Shown here in pieces: positions 14,149-26,099 of a stretch of DNA of 64,000 nucleotides (the first letter of the stretch is position 1; the number at the start of each line of letters is the position of its first letter). Origin of the DNA: Varroa destructor (lineage: Eukaryota > Arthropoda > Arachnida > Mesostigmata > Varroidae); the NCBI RefSeq assembly GCF_002443255.2, contig NW_019211455.1, positions 10,820,503 to 10,884,502 on the forward strand, written 5' to 3'. The notes beneath the pieces were generated by a model. That model was not told where the DNA came from. It saw nothing but the letters and a program-made list of their open reading frames with translations, and did not search any database. Made by a program: the position numbers and the translations under genes.

Positions 14149-15375
14149 AATTTGTGCCTTAAGCAAATTCAGCTTCGATGCAAACTTGATTGTAGTTTCC
14201 TCTATCTCGTCCAGTAGACTCGATCGACGGACTTGTAACTGTTCGAACGGGCACACAATCACTGAATTATCCTCGTTTTGATTTTCCATTGACAATAATT
14301 GAATGACTTTCGCTGTTGCGCACCCTGTATTCTCGGAGTTTCTATCCACCTGACCCACACGGGTATCCACACCGCCATTACCATTATAATCCTGTATGGG
14401 CGCACCACTGATGGCACTTGTGCTTGATAAGTAAATATCCATTTGATTATGTTGCGGTTGCGGCTTCGATGCACCCTTACTTATGGAGTTTGCATTCACG
14501 TTATCCTCAATCATGTCATTAGTGTTATTGCAAGATGTGGCCCGCCCCGTGTCTTCGACAGAAGAGTTACTCGAGGCGTGATTTAACACCTCAATGCCAG
14601 AGTCATGATCAGATTCGCCTGCCGTCTCACTAACTACAACTCCTTGTGCGGCCGTTTCCACATGTGTTGTGGTGACATTTTCCGCGGCCGTCATTTCGGT
14701 GATGAGAGCGCTAGTATTACGAAAATCTCCAGTCATGTTTGTAGCCGCTGTTTTATTTGGTATCTGGCTGCTTTTAACATTATTAACGCTGTTGTTGCTT
14801 AGCGTACTGTCCCTTTTCGCATTTTCAGTCATTGTAGCGGCCACACTTGCACCAACATTCGCTAGTGTGTTACTCGGATGATCTGAAGATTCACTTTCCG
14901 TAAGGTCCTCATCTTCTTGACGAACAATCCATTTGGAACTGAGACGTCGCCTATAGAAATCTCGACACAAGGCGACCACCTCGTCTTCATCACTTTCCGA
15001 CGACGAAGACATCTCTGTAGGGCTCTCGCGATCCCGGCCTTTAACCGTTGGCTCGAGTGGTTCCGGTAACTCTAACGGCACACGGACCTGCATAAAAGAA
15101 GCGTTATGTGCAGCCGACAGACTGATGTGTCCCTTCTTCGACTCCACAACGTCGCACACAGTGAGGTAATAGCTACCTCGCATCATTTGTCCCATCTGGA
15201 TATGGTTTATACTACTACCGCTTTCACCATTGCTGGAACTATTGTGATCGTCACTCGTAATTGCGTTCGTTACGCTTAGTTCTGTTACCGTAGCTACTGT
15301 AATCGCTGCGACTGCTGTCTTCGCGGCGGCGCTATCAGCTACGGGGTTCGTAGCTGATCCACCGGCGGCATCCAT
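14149..15375 (-). CDS. First coding exon (409 codons) of an unrecognised acidic Ser/Asn/Thr-rich protein
   Basis: This is by far the longest frame in the left half. It opens with an ATG at 15375 and stays open to an intronic TAG at 14124-14122. A strong minus-strand donor (ATT|gtaagt) ends the exon at 14149, exactly after codon 409 (phase 0), so the last eight readable codons are intron. Residues 1-60 are Ala/Thr/Ser/Asn-rich. Residues about 61-115 form a more ordered block (MRGSYYLTVCDVVESKKG, then PLELPEPLEP). Residues 123-132 are an acidic patch (SSSSESDEDE), followed by a basic helix-like stretch with RDFYRRRLSSKWIVRQ. Residues 160-370 are low-complexity with many Asn and Thr. Residues 378-409 (VRRSSLLDEIEETTIKFASK and onward) look like the start of a coiled coil continuing into the next exon. 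No signal peptide or membrane segment is visible. I do not recognise the family; a cytoplasmic or nuclear scaffold would fit but is a guess. Later exons were not found. Confidence 0.8.
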
Positions 15376-15557
15376 CGTGATCGCGATCTTTCTGCAGACT
15401 GAAGAGCCAGCGGAGCGGACTGGGGTGCTACGGGGTCCAATGCTGACGCTAACGGGCCCGCTTGCAGCTTGCCGTGCAACACAACTAACGTGTTAACGGA
15501 ATAGCTAGCGGACACATAGCGCCACCTGTCGATACAGCGGCGAAATTCGCGCGGAAA

Positions 15558-15565
15558 CATATATA
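15558..15565 (-). promoter_or_regulatory. Possible TATA element for the 14-15 kb minus-strand gene
   Basis: On the minus strand TTATATAT lies about 185 bases upstream of the ATG at 15375. The stretch between is GC- and CpG-richer than its surroundings, as a short 5' UTR might be. TATA-like strings are common in this AT-rich DNA, so this is weak. Confidence 0.2.
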
Positions 15566-18006
15566 ATCAAAATAGCATAGTGGGCAGCGTTTCAGCTGTG
15601 GGGTTATATGGTTTTAATGGTAGACGATTTCACCACGGCAAACAGTAAAAATTGTCACAGTCTCCGAGTATAACAACTGTAGTTGTGCAATTTCCCTGTC
15701 GCTTCGGTACGTTATATATAGATATATTCAATTTCCGTGCTTATGCACAGCTTTTGTTGTAAGCCTATGCAGTTGTTTCATCGGTTTCATTGACTCGAAC
15801 AATTAGGTATGCATAAAATCCGGCCAGCCGTAAAGCTTTATACCGAGCCCGGGCTCGGCGATGAAGGCACTATGCTTAAATGTGCATACACACGCGTGAT
15901 CTGTAGATTTACGTACGGCAATAGAATTGGGTTGAATTCACTTAAAAGTGGGTATGATAGTAACGTGGTAATGACGAACTAAGCAAAAAAATTGTTTTAA
16001 TCCACTCTTCCGGTATGTAAATCTCGTCAATGCATGAGGTATTTTTATAATGATCACATTTTCATAAACTTAAAGTTTAATTAATAGAATCATACAGGAA
16101 AAGATGAAGACTCTATATGGATACGTGTTATAGAGTAAATGCATAAATACTCTGCTTTTTATACTACTTTTTGTGCAAAATAAAAAAAAAAAACAAAACG
16201 GCGTATGATCATATCTCATGCGTCGCAGTTTGTCGTCTACAAAGCTTGTAATTAATAAGCATAGCCAATCTATAGCCAGATTAGTACAGACCATTACGGT
16301 ACACACTATATGCGAAAGTAACCGTATTATTGACATATATTAGCAACAGGATACTGCTAAGTGTTTTCGAAATTTCCATTTGGCTTTGTTGAAAGTTCGA
16401 TACGCGACTACAGACTTTTGCTAAGATAAACGGGACCGATGAAATAGAGTTTGATACAAAATACTTGTTTCATATAGTAGAACAGGTAGTAGTTTGCTAT
16501 GTGGCCTATTGAGATTTATTATTGTACCAAATACAAAGACTTTGTTCAAGGTAGAATTGAAATCGAGACAAGAGACGCGTAACCCAAACTTGTTGTCGAT
16601 GGGTCTAGGGATATGTGACACTCAGACTAAACTGATCTAGATTGAGTCATATCAAAATGGATGCCAGCATCCTATAGTCCTATTATAAAGCATTTCTGCT
16701 ATCACAGTGGTTGGCAACTTTGCATCTTTTACAAGTGGAAAAAGTGAACCGTCGCCGCTCTTTTGGCACACATTAGACAAGGCGTTCCTGTGGTAACGTA
16801 GTTGCCTTTTAACCTTAGGGACACGTTATGATCCACATTCGACGGGCGTAGACACGGGACGTAAAACTCTAAACCTAGAGGCTAAACGAAACATGTGGGG
16901 TATGGGACGAATCTTCTTCAATAACCTAATTGCAATGTGTACCCAACCCAAAAGGAATATTATTGAATCAATAGAGATACGATCCTTTTTCAGCTGAACA
17001 AAATAAACCTTACCCGTGGAGCTGTTCCGCATATACGGAAGATCAAACTAAGAATTCGGACTATATGCTAGCGCTACTTTGTTTTACCGTTATATGTGTA
17101 CAATAGGCGTTGTGCTGGCTGAGTGCGTATGTGGGTTGGAATATCGTCAAGATTAATTGTGGGTACAGTTAAAGGATACTGAGGACTACATGTGCTGTTG
17201 GGCTTACTTTGGGGAGCGCTTACTTCGCGCAGTCACGTGCAGGAGGCAGGAACATCAACATCTATGAACGCTGAACTCATAGTATCAGAAAAGAAATCAT
17301 AATATATCTCTTGGTTAGAAGTCCCTTAGCGCGTTTAGTTAGCCATTTGTTATCTAAGAGCTGGACCTTAACTATTTACGTTGAGAGGATGCTCAAGAAC
17401 AACTGCTATCGCAATGCACGATCCTAAAACCCTGACCGGACCCCTGTTCACTGATCGACAAATTGCAGCTTTACAGCAAATAGTGTTTAAGCAATGATTT
17501 TCTCGCAACTTTTATTCGTTGCTTTATTGCCGGTGTCTAATATGCTAGACCCGACAAATATTTAAAAATTATACATCGTCTACTTGTGTAAGAAAAATCC
17601 TGTAGGATTTTTTTTTTAATAACATACTCGGAACTGTTCCCCGCCATATATGACAATCAAGTCTAAGTCAACGTTCCTACAGGTCAATACAGTTTAGAGA
17701 AGATGAAACGATCGAGCTGGTCCTAATCGACAAATTTCAGCATGGTGTTTTTAATATTTTGGGCATTTTTATTTTTATATATTGGGTAGCGTGACAAGCA
17801 GATTAAGCATTTGCGTTGCCTGTGTTCGAATTTATAGCAAGAATTATGTACATTGTCACTGTTACAAGCCTCTGTGCATCATCATTTGTGTTCTAACTTT
17901 GTTTTTCAACATTCGTGAAAAAATGCAACAACTAGCCTGCCTCCCCAATTATTAACTTCATGCTACACATATATTATCTACTAGGTACTATTCGTTTAGA
18001 TAATAT

Positions 18007-18026
18007 AATTATTATTATTATTATTG
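18007..18026. repeat. (ATT)n microsatellite
   Basis: About six to seven ATT units. Confidence 0.85.
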
Positions 18027-19782
18027 GCAAAAAATAATTTGACCAACAATTAGATAGACTGTGTCTCTGAGCAAATAGCAGACATTGTTCATTTAACCTT
18101 TAATCGCAACCGCACTAAGTTGATAGAACTTGCATTAGTAGCAGGGCAGAGCATTGCGTAAAAAGGAAGTCTTTCGTTCACTGAATGCTCATGTTACAGA
18201 AAAAAGAGCTTAAAATCATTTTAAATATTAGCATGTGAAGCTGCTAAGAATCCTGAGATAGGAGTGGCATGTGACTGTACCGGAATTTCTAGCGTCACGA
18301 CCGGCTATCGTCCTCCTGAACAACTACTATGTCCCGTGTCTCCCCTAAAACAAGCCTTTTTTTTTTTCTTTTTTTTTTATATACAACGGCTAACTTAAAT
18401 CAGCACAAGTCAGTCAACAGTTTGTTATTAATGTTTTATTCAGTAACATTTCTTAATTAGGGCAATATGTGTATCAGGAATCGTGTTGGGTTTTCGATAT
18501 AGTCTTCGTCGCTCATAATGGAAACGAAATATCCAGAATGTCTACATTCTGCGTGTGGACGCACTCTCGCTTCTACAATTTTGTGTCCTTATCATTGACC
18601 ATATTCTTTATCAAGCTATAAACACAAGACTGTATTTTAAGAGATTTTTTCAATTAGATTCATTCTCATCGCGCGCTGCAGCACGGCAATAGTATATGAG
18701 CTCATGTTATTATTACAAAACGTTTATCAAATACCGACCTCAAATCCTTTGTTTTTGACCCTGACTAATCTCCTTTGTGTGCATAAGCTTAACTGATTTG
18801 TTTAGTTTCAAACGTATAACGGTTAGCCGTTGTCAAGGAGCTTGGTTTTTAATCTGAGAGCGTGTTGCTTTCAGATATTATCCCTTGATACTCTTTTGAA
18901 TGACGACATTTCTCTGAGTACAAAAAATATTTATTCGATTTTGTCTTTTAACGATAACGGACAGAAGTGTAAATATGTATTTGCCGATAGCTTGTGGCCG
19001 ATAGCGACTTTCTCCGATCAGTTATGTGCCGCTTCGCCTATAATACTCTGTTGCTCGTACCGATAGTCAATATACGATAGCCTATGATTCAGTAAGTCTA
19101 GTTCGAACGTTTTAGATAGGATATTCACGCGCGTTTCAGGAGACTCCGAATCGCTTCGTATCGGCAATGTACTTTGTCGTCCGATCATACCGCCGCTGAA
19201 AAATGGGTCGGCCAAACGTACCTATTATTGGCTGTCTGCTGTTGTGACCATCGCTCCTACTGCGCTGAATCAACGGTGACAAAAACAAAAATAACAATTA
19301 TAGTCAAAAGACTACTTTCTTCGTCACTTCGTTCGTCCTTTTTTGTTATATACGTGTTTAGATTTGTTGATGTCATCTTATATTCGATACGTATAGCGTT
19401 ATATATGTATTGTCTACAATGTGTTTGTATGGTAAGATGTGTACCCGTTTACTAAATGACGATAGAACTGACTATCGTAAAAACATTCGAAAAAAGACTA
19501 ATTATAAAATTTGACGATGACAGACAATATTATATATAGTATAGTGCCAAAGTCAGAGGCATGCTCTGATCACTACCGTCATCATGTGCATTTTGAAAAA
19601 TAGTCACAACTGTAATAGAGCAATCATTATCATTGATCTGACGTTACCGATCGATTTACAAAATAGCGGAGTACGGCATACTAATTCAATCAATAATGGC
19701 AGCCGGAGCGATTCAGAAGGTGAGCCCTCTGATTAACATCATATGTGTTTGTAAATGAATTGCATCAATTAAACCAAGAGAG

Positions 19783-19814
19783 AAAAATTTACCGTATACA
19801 GTATACGGATTTTT
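19783..19814. repeat. Imperfect 14-bp palindrome around gtatac motifs
   Basis: AAAAAT, a 3-base bulge, CCGTATAC, a central A, GTATACGG and ATTTTT make two nested complementary arms of 8 bp and 6 bp. It lies about 70 bases beyond the likely poly(A) signal of the Ly6 gene. Function is unknown. Confidence 0.7.
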
Positions 19815-19885
19815 CCAGATGATTTCAACGCCATTCCGACTCTGAGCCAATGTTGTATAAGTAGGAGAACGGCTTTGTGCTGCTA

Positions 19886-19891
19886 TTTATT
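19886..19891 (-). terminator. Candidate poly(A) signal of the Ly6-type gene
   Basis: AATAAA on the minus strand, about 540 bases past the stop codon of the Ly6-type gene. I saw no nearer AATAAA on that strand. Confidence 0.4.
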
Positions 19892-20018
19892 CTACAAAAT
19901 AATCCGCCTTTAGGAATAAAGGTATAAGCAGAGATGTTCCCTACCTAACACTTAATCGAACAAGCAGGCTTAGTTGAGGGGTTACCGCCTGTGCGCTACT
20001 AAGCTAGACCTTTTTTCT

Positions 20019-20165
20019 GTCCTATTTTATAGGCCAAGAGTATGTATCATAATTTGTCTTGCTGCAGTTCACAGTAGTACTAAGAAGTCCTTTGTCCTAT
20101 TTTATAGGCCAAGAGTATGTATCTAATTTGTCCTGCTGCAGTTCACAGTAGTATTAAGAAGTCCT
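20019..20165. repeat. Two-copy tandem duplication, period 75
   Basis: Copy 1 (20019-20093) and copy 2 (20094-20165) both begin with gtcctattttataggcc and carry the same central gctgcagttcacagtagta. They differ by a few substitutions and a small deletion, which makes it a recent local duplication. It lies in the likely 3' UTR of the Ly6-type gene on the minus strand (stop at 20428, poly(A) signal near 19.89 kb). Confidence 0.9.
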
Positions 20166-20427
20166 ACTAGTGATAGCTATAGAACACACTAATATCTGAA
20201 CTGTTTCCAAAGTCTAGTTTGATTATTTTCATCTCTAAACTTGCGACTTGTTCACCTCTAGATCAATTTGCTCAATGTAAATTGATTGTCGGCATAATTA
20301 AATAGCATACAAAAATTCTGGAAAAAGCGTACAAAAACACAAGGTTTGAGAAACGTCGTAACAGTTTAACTGAGGTAAAATGAGCGTTAATAAAGAATTC
20401 TAACACGGTTCGTGGGCTTTAGCAGTT

Positions 20428-20630
20428 CTATAGTATCCCTCTGAAGGCGATGAAGATTCCGATCGCGAGGACGGAAAGCGACATTTGGTTGGTACTGGAT
20501 AAATTGCAGAGGTCACCCTTGCACATACACATGAAGACTTTCCTCCGCTGGTACAACGTCTCAGCGCAGCGCTCCATTTGGTCTTCTGGTGGCCTCTGAA
20601 GACACATCCTTTCTGTGGCTAGATCGTCAT
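20428..20630 (-). CDS. Ly6-type gene, coding exon 3 (cysteines 6-10, GPI tail, stop)
   Basis: The acceptor is a pyrimidine-rich tract ending in gtttag, followed by ATGACGATC. The exon encodes RMCLQRPPEDQMERC, KVFMCMCKGDLCN and the hydrophobic tail, closing at TAG 20430-20428. It contains the family-defining C-terminal LCN. Confidence 0.85.
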
Positions 20631-23600
20631 CTAAACATAAAACACAAACGCGAAATGTTTGTTAGGGCAGTCCGTCAGCTTTTAAAACGTCGAATCTGGG
20701 TTGTGAACAAATTAAATTTCGATTCTGATTTTAAAACTACTCGGTGTACAAGTGAATTAATTCACAAAATTTATACGCCGGAAAACCAACGATATTGGTT
20801 AGAATTAATACTTGTGAGGTACTTTTTGATTTAATGATGCACTGATTCAGACAATCAGTTATTCTCCTACTACTGCTTTTAACGTCTACCGATTATGTTT
20901 GTATACCAATATTTTTGTGAAGACCGACACACATATATATTGTCTAATAACTCGCTTGTTAAACAAAACAACTCGTTCGGCCAATTAATTTGTATACGCA
21001 GATAGCTAAAGGCCCTTGCAAGCCAGAACAACTCGCTTCCCTAACGGCCTGCAACGGCCTCGTAGCAATGGCAGTAACTGCTGACTAAAAACAATTAGTG
21101 TTCTTTATGATCACTAGTTAGCTAGTCGTCCTCTATAGTGTGTCGTTAACGAAGCTCACCAGCGATTCACGGTACCATTCCGCTTCTAGCTTGTCCTCGA
21201 GATGCCAACGAGGGCTAGCCCTACCCACCTAGTTTGATAATGTATGACCGACACCCCAGTATTGACCTTCAGCCAACCACTACAAACCTGACCTTCACGT
21301 GTGTGACCTGCCGACCATTGCGATGTAGTAAGCAGTATGGTAGAAGCACCGATATTTCGAAAACTCATTTAAGCCGCGAACGACTATGGTTGAATGAACA
21401 ATATAACCCGTTCTTGTCTAGAAATCTGTTGTATCCGAGGGCTTTCCCAAGAAGCGGAATGATGTAGATTTTCTACGTATGAGTACACGTTGAAGAGCTT
21501 AGTGCCCGCAAATTGTTGCTCTGCTCAAATATTTCCACTGGGTACGACAAATCCATGTAGGAAGTTGACACTTTGTGGCGCCATACAAAGCAGTTGAAAT
21601 CATAGCGGTACTGGAGAACTCTGCTTGTAGTGTAAGCAAAGATGTTGATATTTCCTCTCCTAAGCAAAATTTCTAGGTAGCTACTAATGGGCATGTACGA
21701 AGGACTATGTTACTCTAATGAATCAACGGACGATAGCTCAGTGAATGTCCGTCGGAGGTTACCAAATTTGACAGAGAGGCTTTAAAAATGCAACATACTG
21801 AAAGTGTAACGCCGATATAACCTGCTGCTTTATACTATTGAGCCAAAAAACTATTTTTTGGTCTCCCACGGATACTGGGCCTGATAGGTCATAAAAATTG
21901 CCACTACCAATTTATCAATACTAAACGGTAACGTGGCTAGTTTTTTTTTCAAGAAAAAAAAACTGTTTTCTTTTAATCAGTAAGCTCTTTCGATTGCAAA
22001 CACAAACAAAGTAATCTTTTGCTGCTAAAGAATAAGGCCGCTCAATAGTTTGTTCGCTACCAACGCGCAAGTGTAAGCCAGACGTCAGAATTGTTATTAC
22101 CTTCCTAATTAATTGCAACCTTATCAAACCCAGTGACTGACAAAAACACGGTCATAACTGCAGTGTCTACAGCTTGTATTTTCTTGTTTCATCTTACATA
22201 CATGTTAGGCATACAGTATAGCCACTTATTAATTTTGCTTTTCCCTAATCCCGTCGTAGACAGTTCGGAACCCTAGGATTTTTCATGTCAATTCTAAATG
22301 ATGCGGCTGTTCGACTGGATAAGTGCTTTAGCTTTTGGTGTATCAAAATTACACATTTCCCGCCGCCTACAATGTGCGATTTTGGATATTTTTCATGGCT
22401 GTTGCAGTCATGGTCGCCAGTGCCGCCTTTCAACATTCACGCCAGGCATTCGGGCACAACTCGCACTCACTTATTGCCCTGCTTCTCTATAGTACAGAGC
22501 GAATTGTCCTTCTTGACCCTTTGAACCTCATAGGTTGGGGTGGTCCGTTCGATGTAAATATGCGAGTCTAACGAGGTGGCTTAAACGTGAATTTCTCTTA
22601 TGACGTCATGACATAGCCATACAGACATGCGTTGTTTGCGTTCTCATTCAGTACGACAGAATTCGGAGTACGGTCGCCTTTGCAAAGCTATAATCCGCTT
22701 TTCGCCAATGAAGTGATGGCGCTCTAGTATTACGAATATCACTGGTGACTTCGCCCTGTCCCCAGTAAGCATGTTCTACAGGACAACAGTGGATGATACA
22801 CACTGCTTAATGTAGAGCCAAAACCAATGCGATGCTATGTTATCCTTCCGTTGAGCCATGTATAGGCTTCTCGTAGATGAAGCAAGCTCTGTCAGACCCA
22901 AAAGCAGCTCAGCCTATTCAAAACAATGCAAGTCCGCTGTCCTTCGTTATGGTAGCTACTAATATTACTAAAATACAAAATCTTTACAGTATACATACAG
23001 TTAAGATACATACGCGTTTCTATTTAGCATTAGAAACAGGTAGGTGTAACAACTCGCAAAACGACATCACTTTGATATAAGTCCTAATAGACCTGAACGC
23101 GGGCGAGACTATCGCGTCGTCCGATCTCGTGCAGACAGGCCGATGATCGTTGGTCACTGCTATATGATAGTTATGGTCGATACCAATCCAGCAGATAAAT
23201 ACAGCAGAAGTGGTAGCTTCGAACGTGGCATGAAGCGTTAATTTTGCCGAGCTATCGCTGACAATTTTACGACTCCGTGATCCAACCATATAGCACTGTT
23301 TCGTTGCAGGAATAATGGCAGTCGACAGATGCGAGCGTATGCTACGTTAGACCTACTGGCCATTTTGAGCAGGCAAGAATTCTAGAACGCATCGGTCGAT
23401 ACTTTATCAGTGATTTATTATGGTGATTTACATAAAAATCTTCTTGTCGACCATATTCAGACAAACCGAAATGCAAAGCAGTACAGAGAGCTGAACCTAT
23501 AAAGTAGATATTTTGGTAATTATCTGCATCATGTGTCAGCACGTAGCGGTAATATTTTTAGTATCAAGCGTGAACTATCCTCTACGGTGACGTGAAGCGC

Positions 23601-24950
23601 GATCTACAATGACAGCTTTTAACGTAATAGCTAGCATGTTAGCACCTACGATGACATACGGTGCCGAATGATCGCTGTTCTTATTTGCACGATGATTGAT
23701 TTTTAAACTGAGGATCACCTACTGATACTTTAGCTCACAGACTCTACGAAGCTTTCTTTTTTCGAAGCGTACTTTCGAAGCATAAATGACATATTTCAAC
23801 TTACGTAACAATCTATACACGCTATCCTAACAAACTAGTTTTGCTCTTAGTTAGGTAATGGAAATAGCGATCACTCAATCCTCAATCAATCAAAGAATCT
23901 CAATCCTTCAACTATCATCGAAAAGACACTCCAACGAAGCTGTAATTACCATGTGTTACAACTGATAAATCTTTCCAATTAACGAACAATGTTATTCTCA
24001 GAAGTGATACTTACCTCCTTCCTTTCCCTCGATAAATTTAGCGCACCACTGCGACGCACAAGGGGTGATCTTAACGGCTTTATTCTTTTCAGCAGTGGTG
24101 GAATTGTACGCGAACGGGTCCTTGCAGTCACCTCTGTCACCCCTAGAACGACATGTGTAACAGTAGCGGGCCCGCGCTGAAACAAATTCATTTGAAGTCG
24201 ATCGAGAACATGTTAGATGGCTGGTGTTTTTGTGTATACGCTGCTGTTGATCCAAGAAGCATACGGCACCTTTTAGGAATTCCCGAATTTCCAAATTAAA
24301 CCGTCAAACAATGAGGTCTCTGCTTTAACAAGCGTATACGCAATCAAACTCTAAACTTCACACTTTATTTTTTACATTGTGCGAAGATTGTGTTGCCTAC
24401 GAATGGTCACGTTAGGCGTAATGAAGTGCTTTATGGAAGCGCCTCTACAAATGACCTAACAAAAAGGAATTAGTGACCATTATGCTATTCAGCTAGCGAA
24501 CAGAACGTAATATGGCCATATTTCTAAGAAGTCCACAAAAGCTCTTATTTCTTGCGCAAATCGTTTATTTTGACATCAGTAGAAAGACTGCCATTTTTGC
24601 CTTCTGGTGGATTTGGATCTTAGAGACGTATGAAACGGGGTCGCATTACCGCTATGCTCATAAATATTCTATGTAATCAAAAATTTATTGGCCATCGCTT
24701 GTGTAAGAAGTTTTCCTTAATAGGGTATCACACGTTGCTTCCATTCGATGCCTGGACTAATTAACACAATGAGCCTTAAACGTACATATAGTTCAACGTC
24801 ATCCTGACAGAGCTATTCCTATAAAAAAAAAAAAACTTACCACCTACATGTTTTTCTAACTGATAGTGCGACACTTAACTTACCTTGAACTAACGTCGTT
24901 GCAATTATAATGAGAAGTACGCCGGTGGCAATCCACCGACAAAAATTCAT
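20428..24950 (-). CDS. Ly6/uPAR-type GPI-anchored protein, three coding exons, 143 residues
   Basis: Coding exons are 24950-24884, 24176-24015 and 20630-20428 (67 + 162 + 203 bases = 144 codons with stop). Each junction is GT-AG and both introns are phase 1, so the frame is kept. Residues 1-22 form a signal peptide (MNFCRWIATGVLLIIIATTL and on). The mature part starts near RYCYTCRSRGDRGDCKDPF and holds ten cysteines ending in the CKGDLCN signature, the three-finger Ly6 pattern of the insect quiver/sleepless, crooked and boudin group. The tail LSSTNQMSLSVLAIGIFIAF is the hydrophobic end expected for a GPI-attachment signal. Such proteins sit on the outer membrane leaflet or act in its assembly, in septate junctions and in channel or receptor trafficking. 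The exact orthologue cannot be named from sequence alone. The third-exon acceptor at 20630 was chosen because it gives DDLATERMCLQRPP, resembling a motif I recall for this family; acceptors further in would shorten the loop by a few residues but keep the frame. Confidence 0.85.
24015..24176 (-). CDS. Ly6-type gene, coding exon 2 (cysteines 1-5)
   Basis: The acceptor tttgtttcag precedes CGCGGGCCCGC, and the donor is GGAG|gtaagt. Both flanking introns are phase 1, so the exon is symmetric. It encodes YCYTCRSRGDRGDCKDPF through PCASQWCAKFIEGKEG, the first half of the three-finger fold. Confidence 0.88.
24884..24950 (-). CDS. Ly6-type gene, coding exon 1 (signal peptide)
   Basis: ATG at 24950 has the context CTACCATGA. 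It encodes 22 residues of a classic signal peptide and ends at CAAG|gtaagt in phase 1. A pyrimidine-rich acceptor (cttgcttttatccatag) lies only 5 bases upstream of the ATG, so a separate 5' noncoding exon is likely. Confidence 0.85.
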
Positions 24951-25966
24951 GGTAGCTATGGATAAAAGCAAGATCACGTTTTCACAACTTTTTGCAGAAT
25001 TGCATTAAAACGACCACATCTGTAAGTAAACAAGATTACAGGTGTTATTGGTTTTCTAGTAAACGTCGTCAAAACAATGTTCGCTTGGTTTTATTGTCTA
25101 TAAATCCTAAGATCGCTTATTTCGCACCTCCTGACTATAGTCGTATACGGATAAACTAACTTTATTTGAATGACGTATGGGATTGTGAAATGTCTTAGAT
25201 TTATTACTTAGTAAGAAAACACTTTTTTGCTGAAGACTTTTTATGCTCGTTTTATTAAAAAAAAAAGAACAGAAGCTGTCAATGAATCAGTAGCACAAAC
25301 TCTGTTGGCGTCTTCCTTGGTTTGACCCTCAGCTAAACCTGTAAATAAAACAATTTCTAATAGCACGATGACCAAAGCCGTTTTTCACACCGTTATGTTT
25401 TTAAATTTCTACGTACATTATTAACTACTTGCAAAACGTTATCTCCTGCTGTGCTCCGCTATCTTACTAACCGCTGGGTGAACGTCTCCAGTTGGCCAAG
25501 CGTGACTGTAGTCGAATGGTTATGCATATATAACGAACGTAGCAAGTATCAGGTTATAGGAATCTAGTGGTGAGAAAATCGTGCCACTGGAGACGTGTTG
25601 GCGTGCAGTTGTGCGTGCTTTCGGCTGATAGAAACGGCAGGGCGACGTAGGTTGTATGAAGACGCCTCTAGCTGACGCTCAAGCCCTCATTATAACTCCG
25701 TCGGACAGAAATAACCGGAAGCCGAAAACTAAAACGCATGTTTTCTATCAATAGAGCTTTTTTTATTAAACAGAATAAGTCGACTGCTACTAGCGCTAAC
25801 GTAGTCGTTAATGATGGACTGAAAATTGTTCCAGCCATTTACCAAGTTACTTGCAAATTAGCGTTTGGTTCGTTTTATCGATCTCTTTCTAAGCGACGTA
25901 CTGCAACTTACGCAAAAAATACGCGTACGCTTAAATAAGCCGTTGAGAATTACGCGTGTTACTTAC

Positions 25967-26040
25967 TTGCCAGAGAAGCGAAACATTTTTCTTTGTTGAA
26001 CTGAATCAGCGTTATTGTCCCTGTTGTTACTCATGCTTGT
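25967..26040 (-). other. Possible 5' exon of the Ly6-type gene (left boundary only)
   Basis: A good minus-strand donor (GGCAA|gtaagt) ends an open stretch at 25967, about 1 kb upstream of the acceptor that precedes the Ly6 start codon. The stretch carries an ATG with MSNNRDNNADSVQQRKMFRF. If spliced to the Ly6 exon, that frame would run past the Ly6 ATG in another frame, which argues against simple use. It may be a separate first exon or a chance donor. The upstream boundary is arbitrary. Confidence 0.2.
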
Positions 26041-26099
26041 TGTAACCCAATAACAAATAGTTTGTCCTCACTTTAAAGGAGCAGCACAAAAGGCCATCG

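Larger units (their letters stand above)
15600..19880. other. Intergenic stretch with no gene seen
   Basis: Only short random-looking open frames are present. It contains an ATT-repeat tract, a short A/T hairpin at 17593-17612 (aaaaatcc, four bases, ggattttt) and a palindrome near 19.8 kb. I see nothing else in it. Confidence 0.6.
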
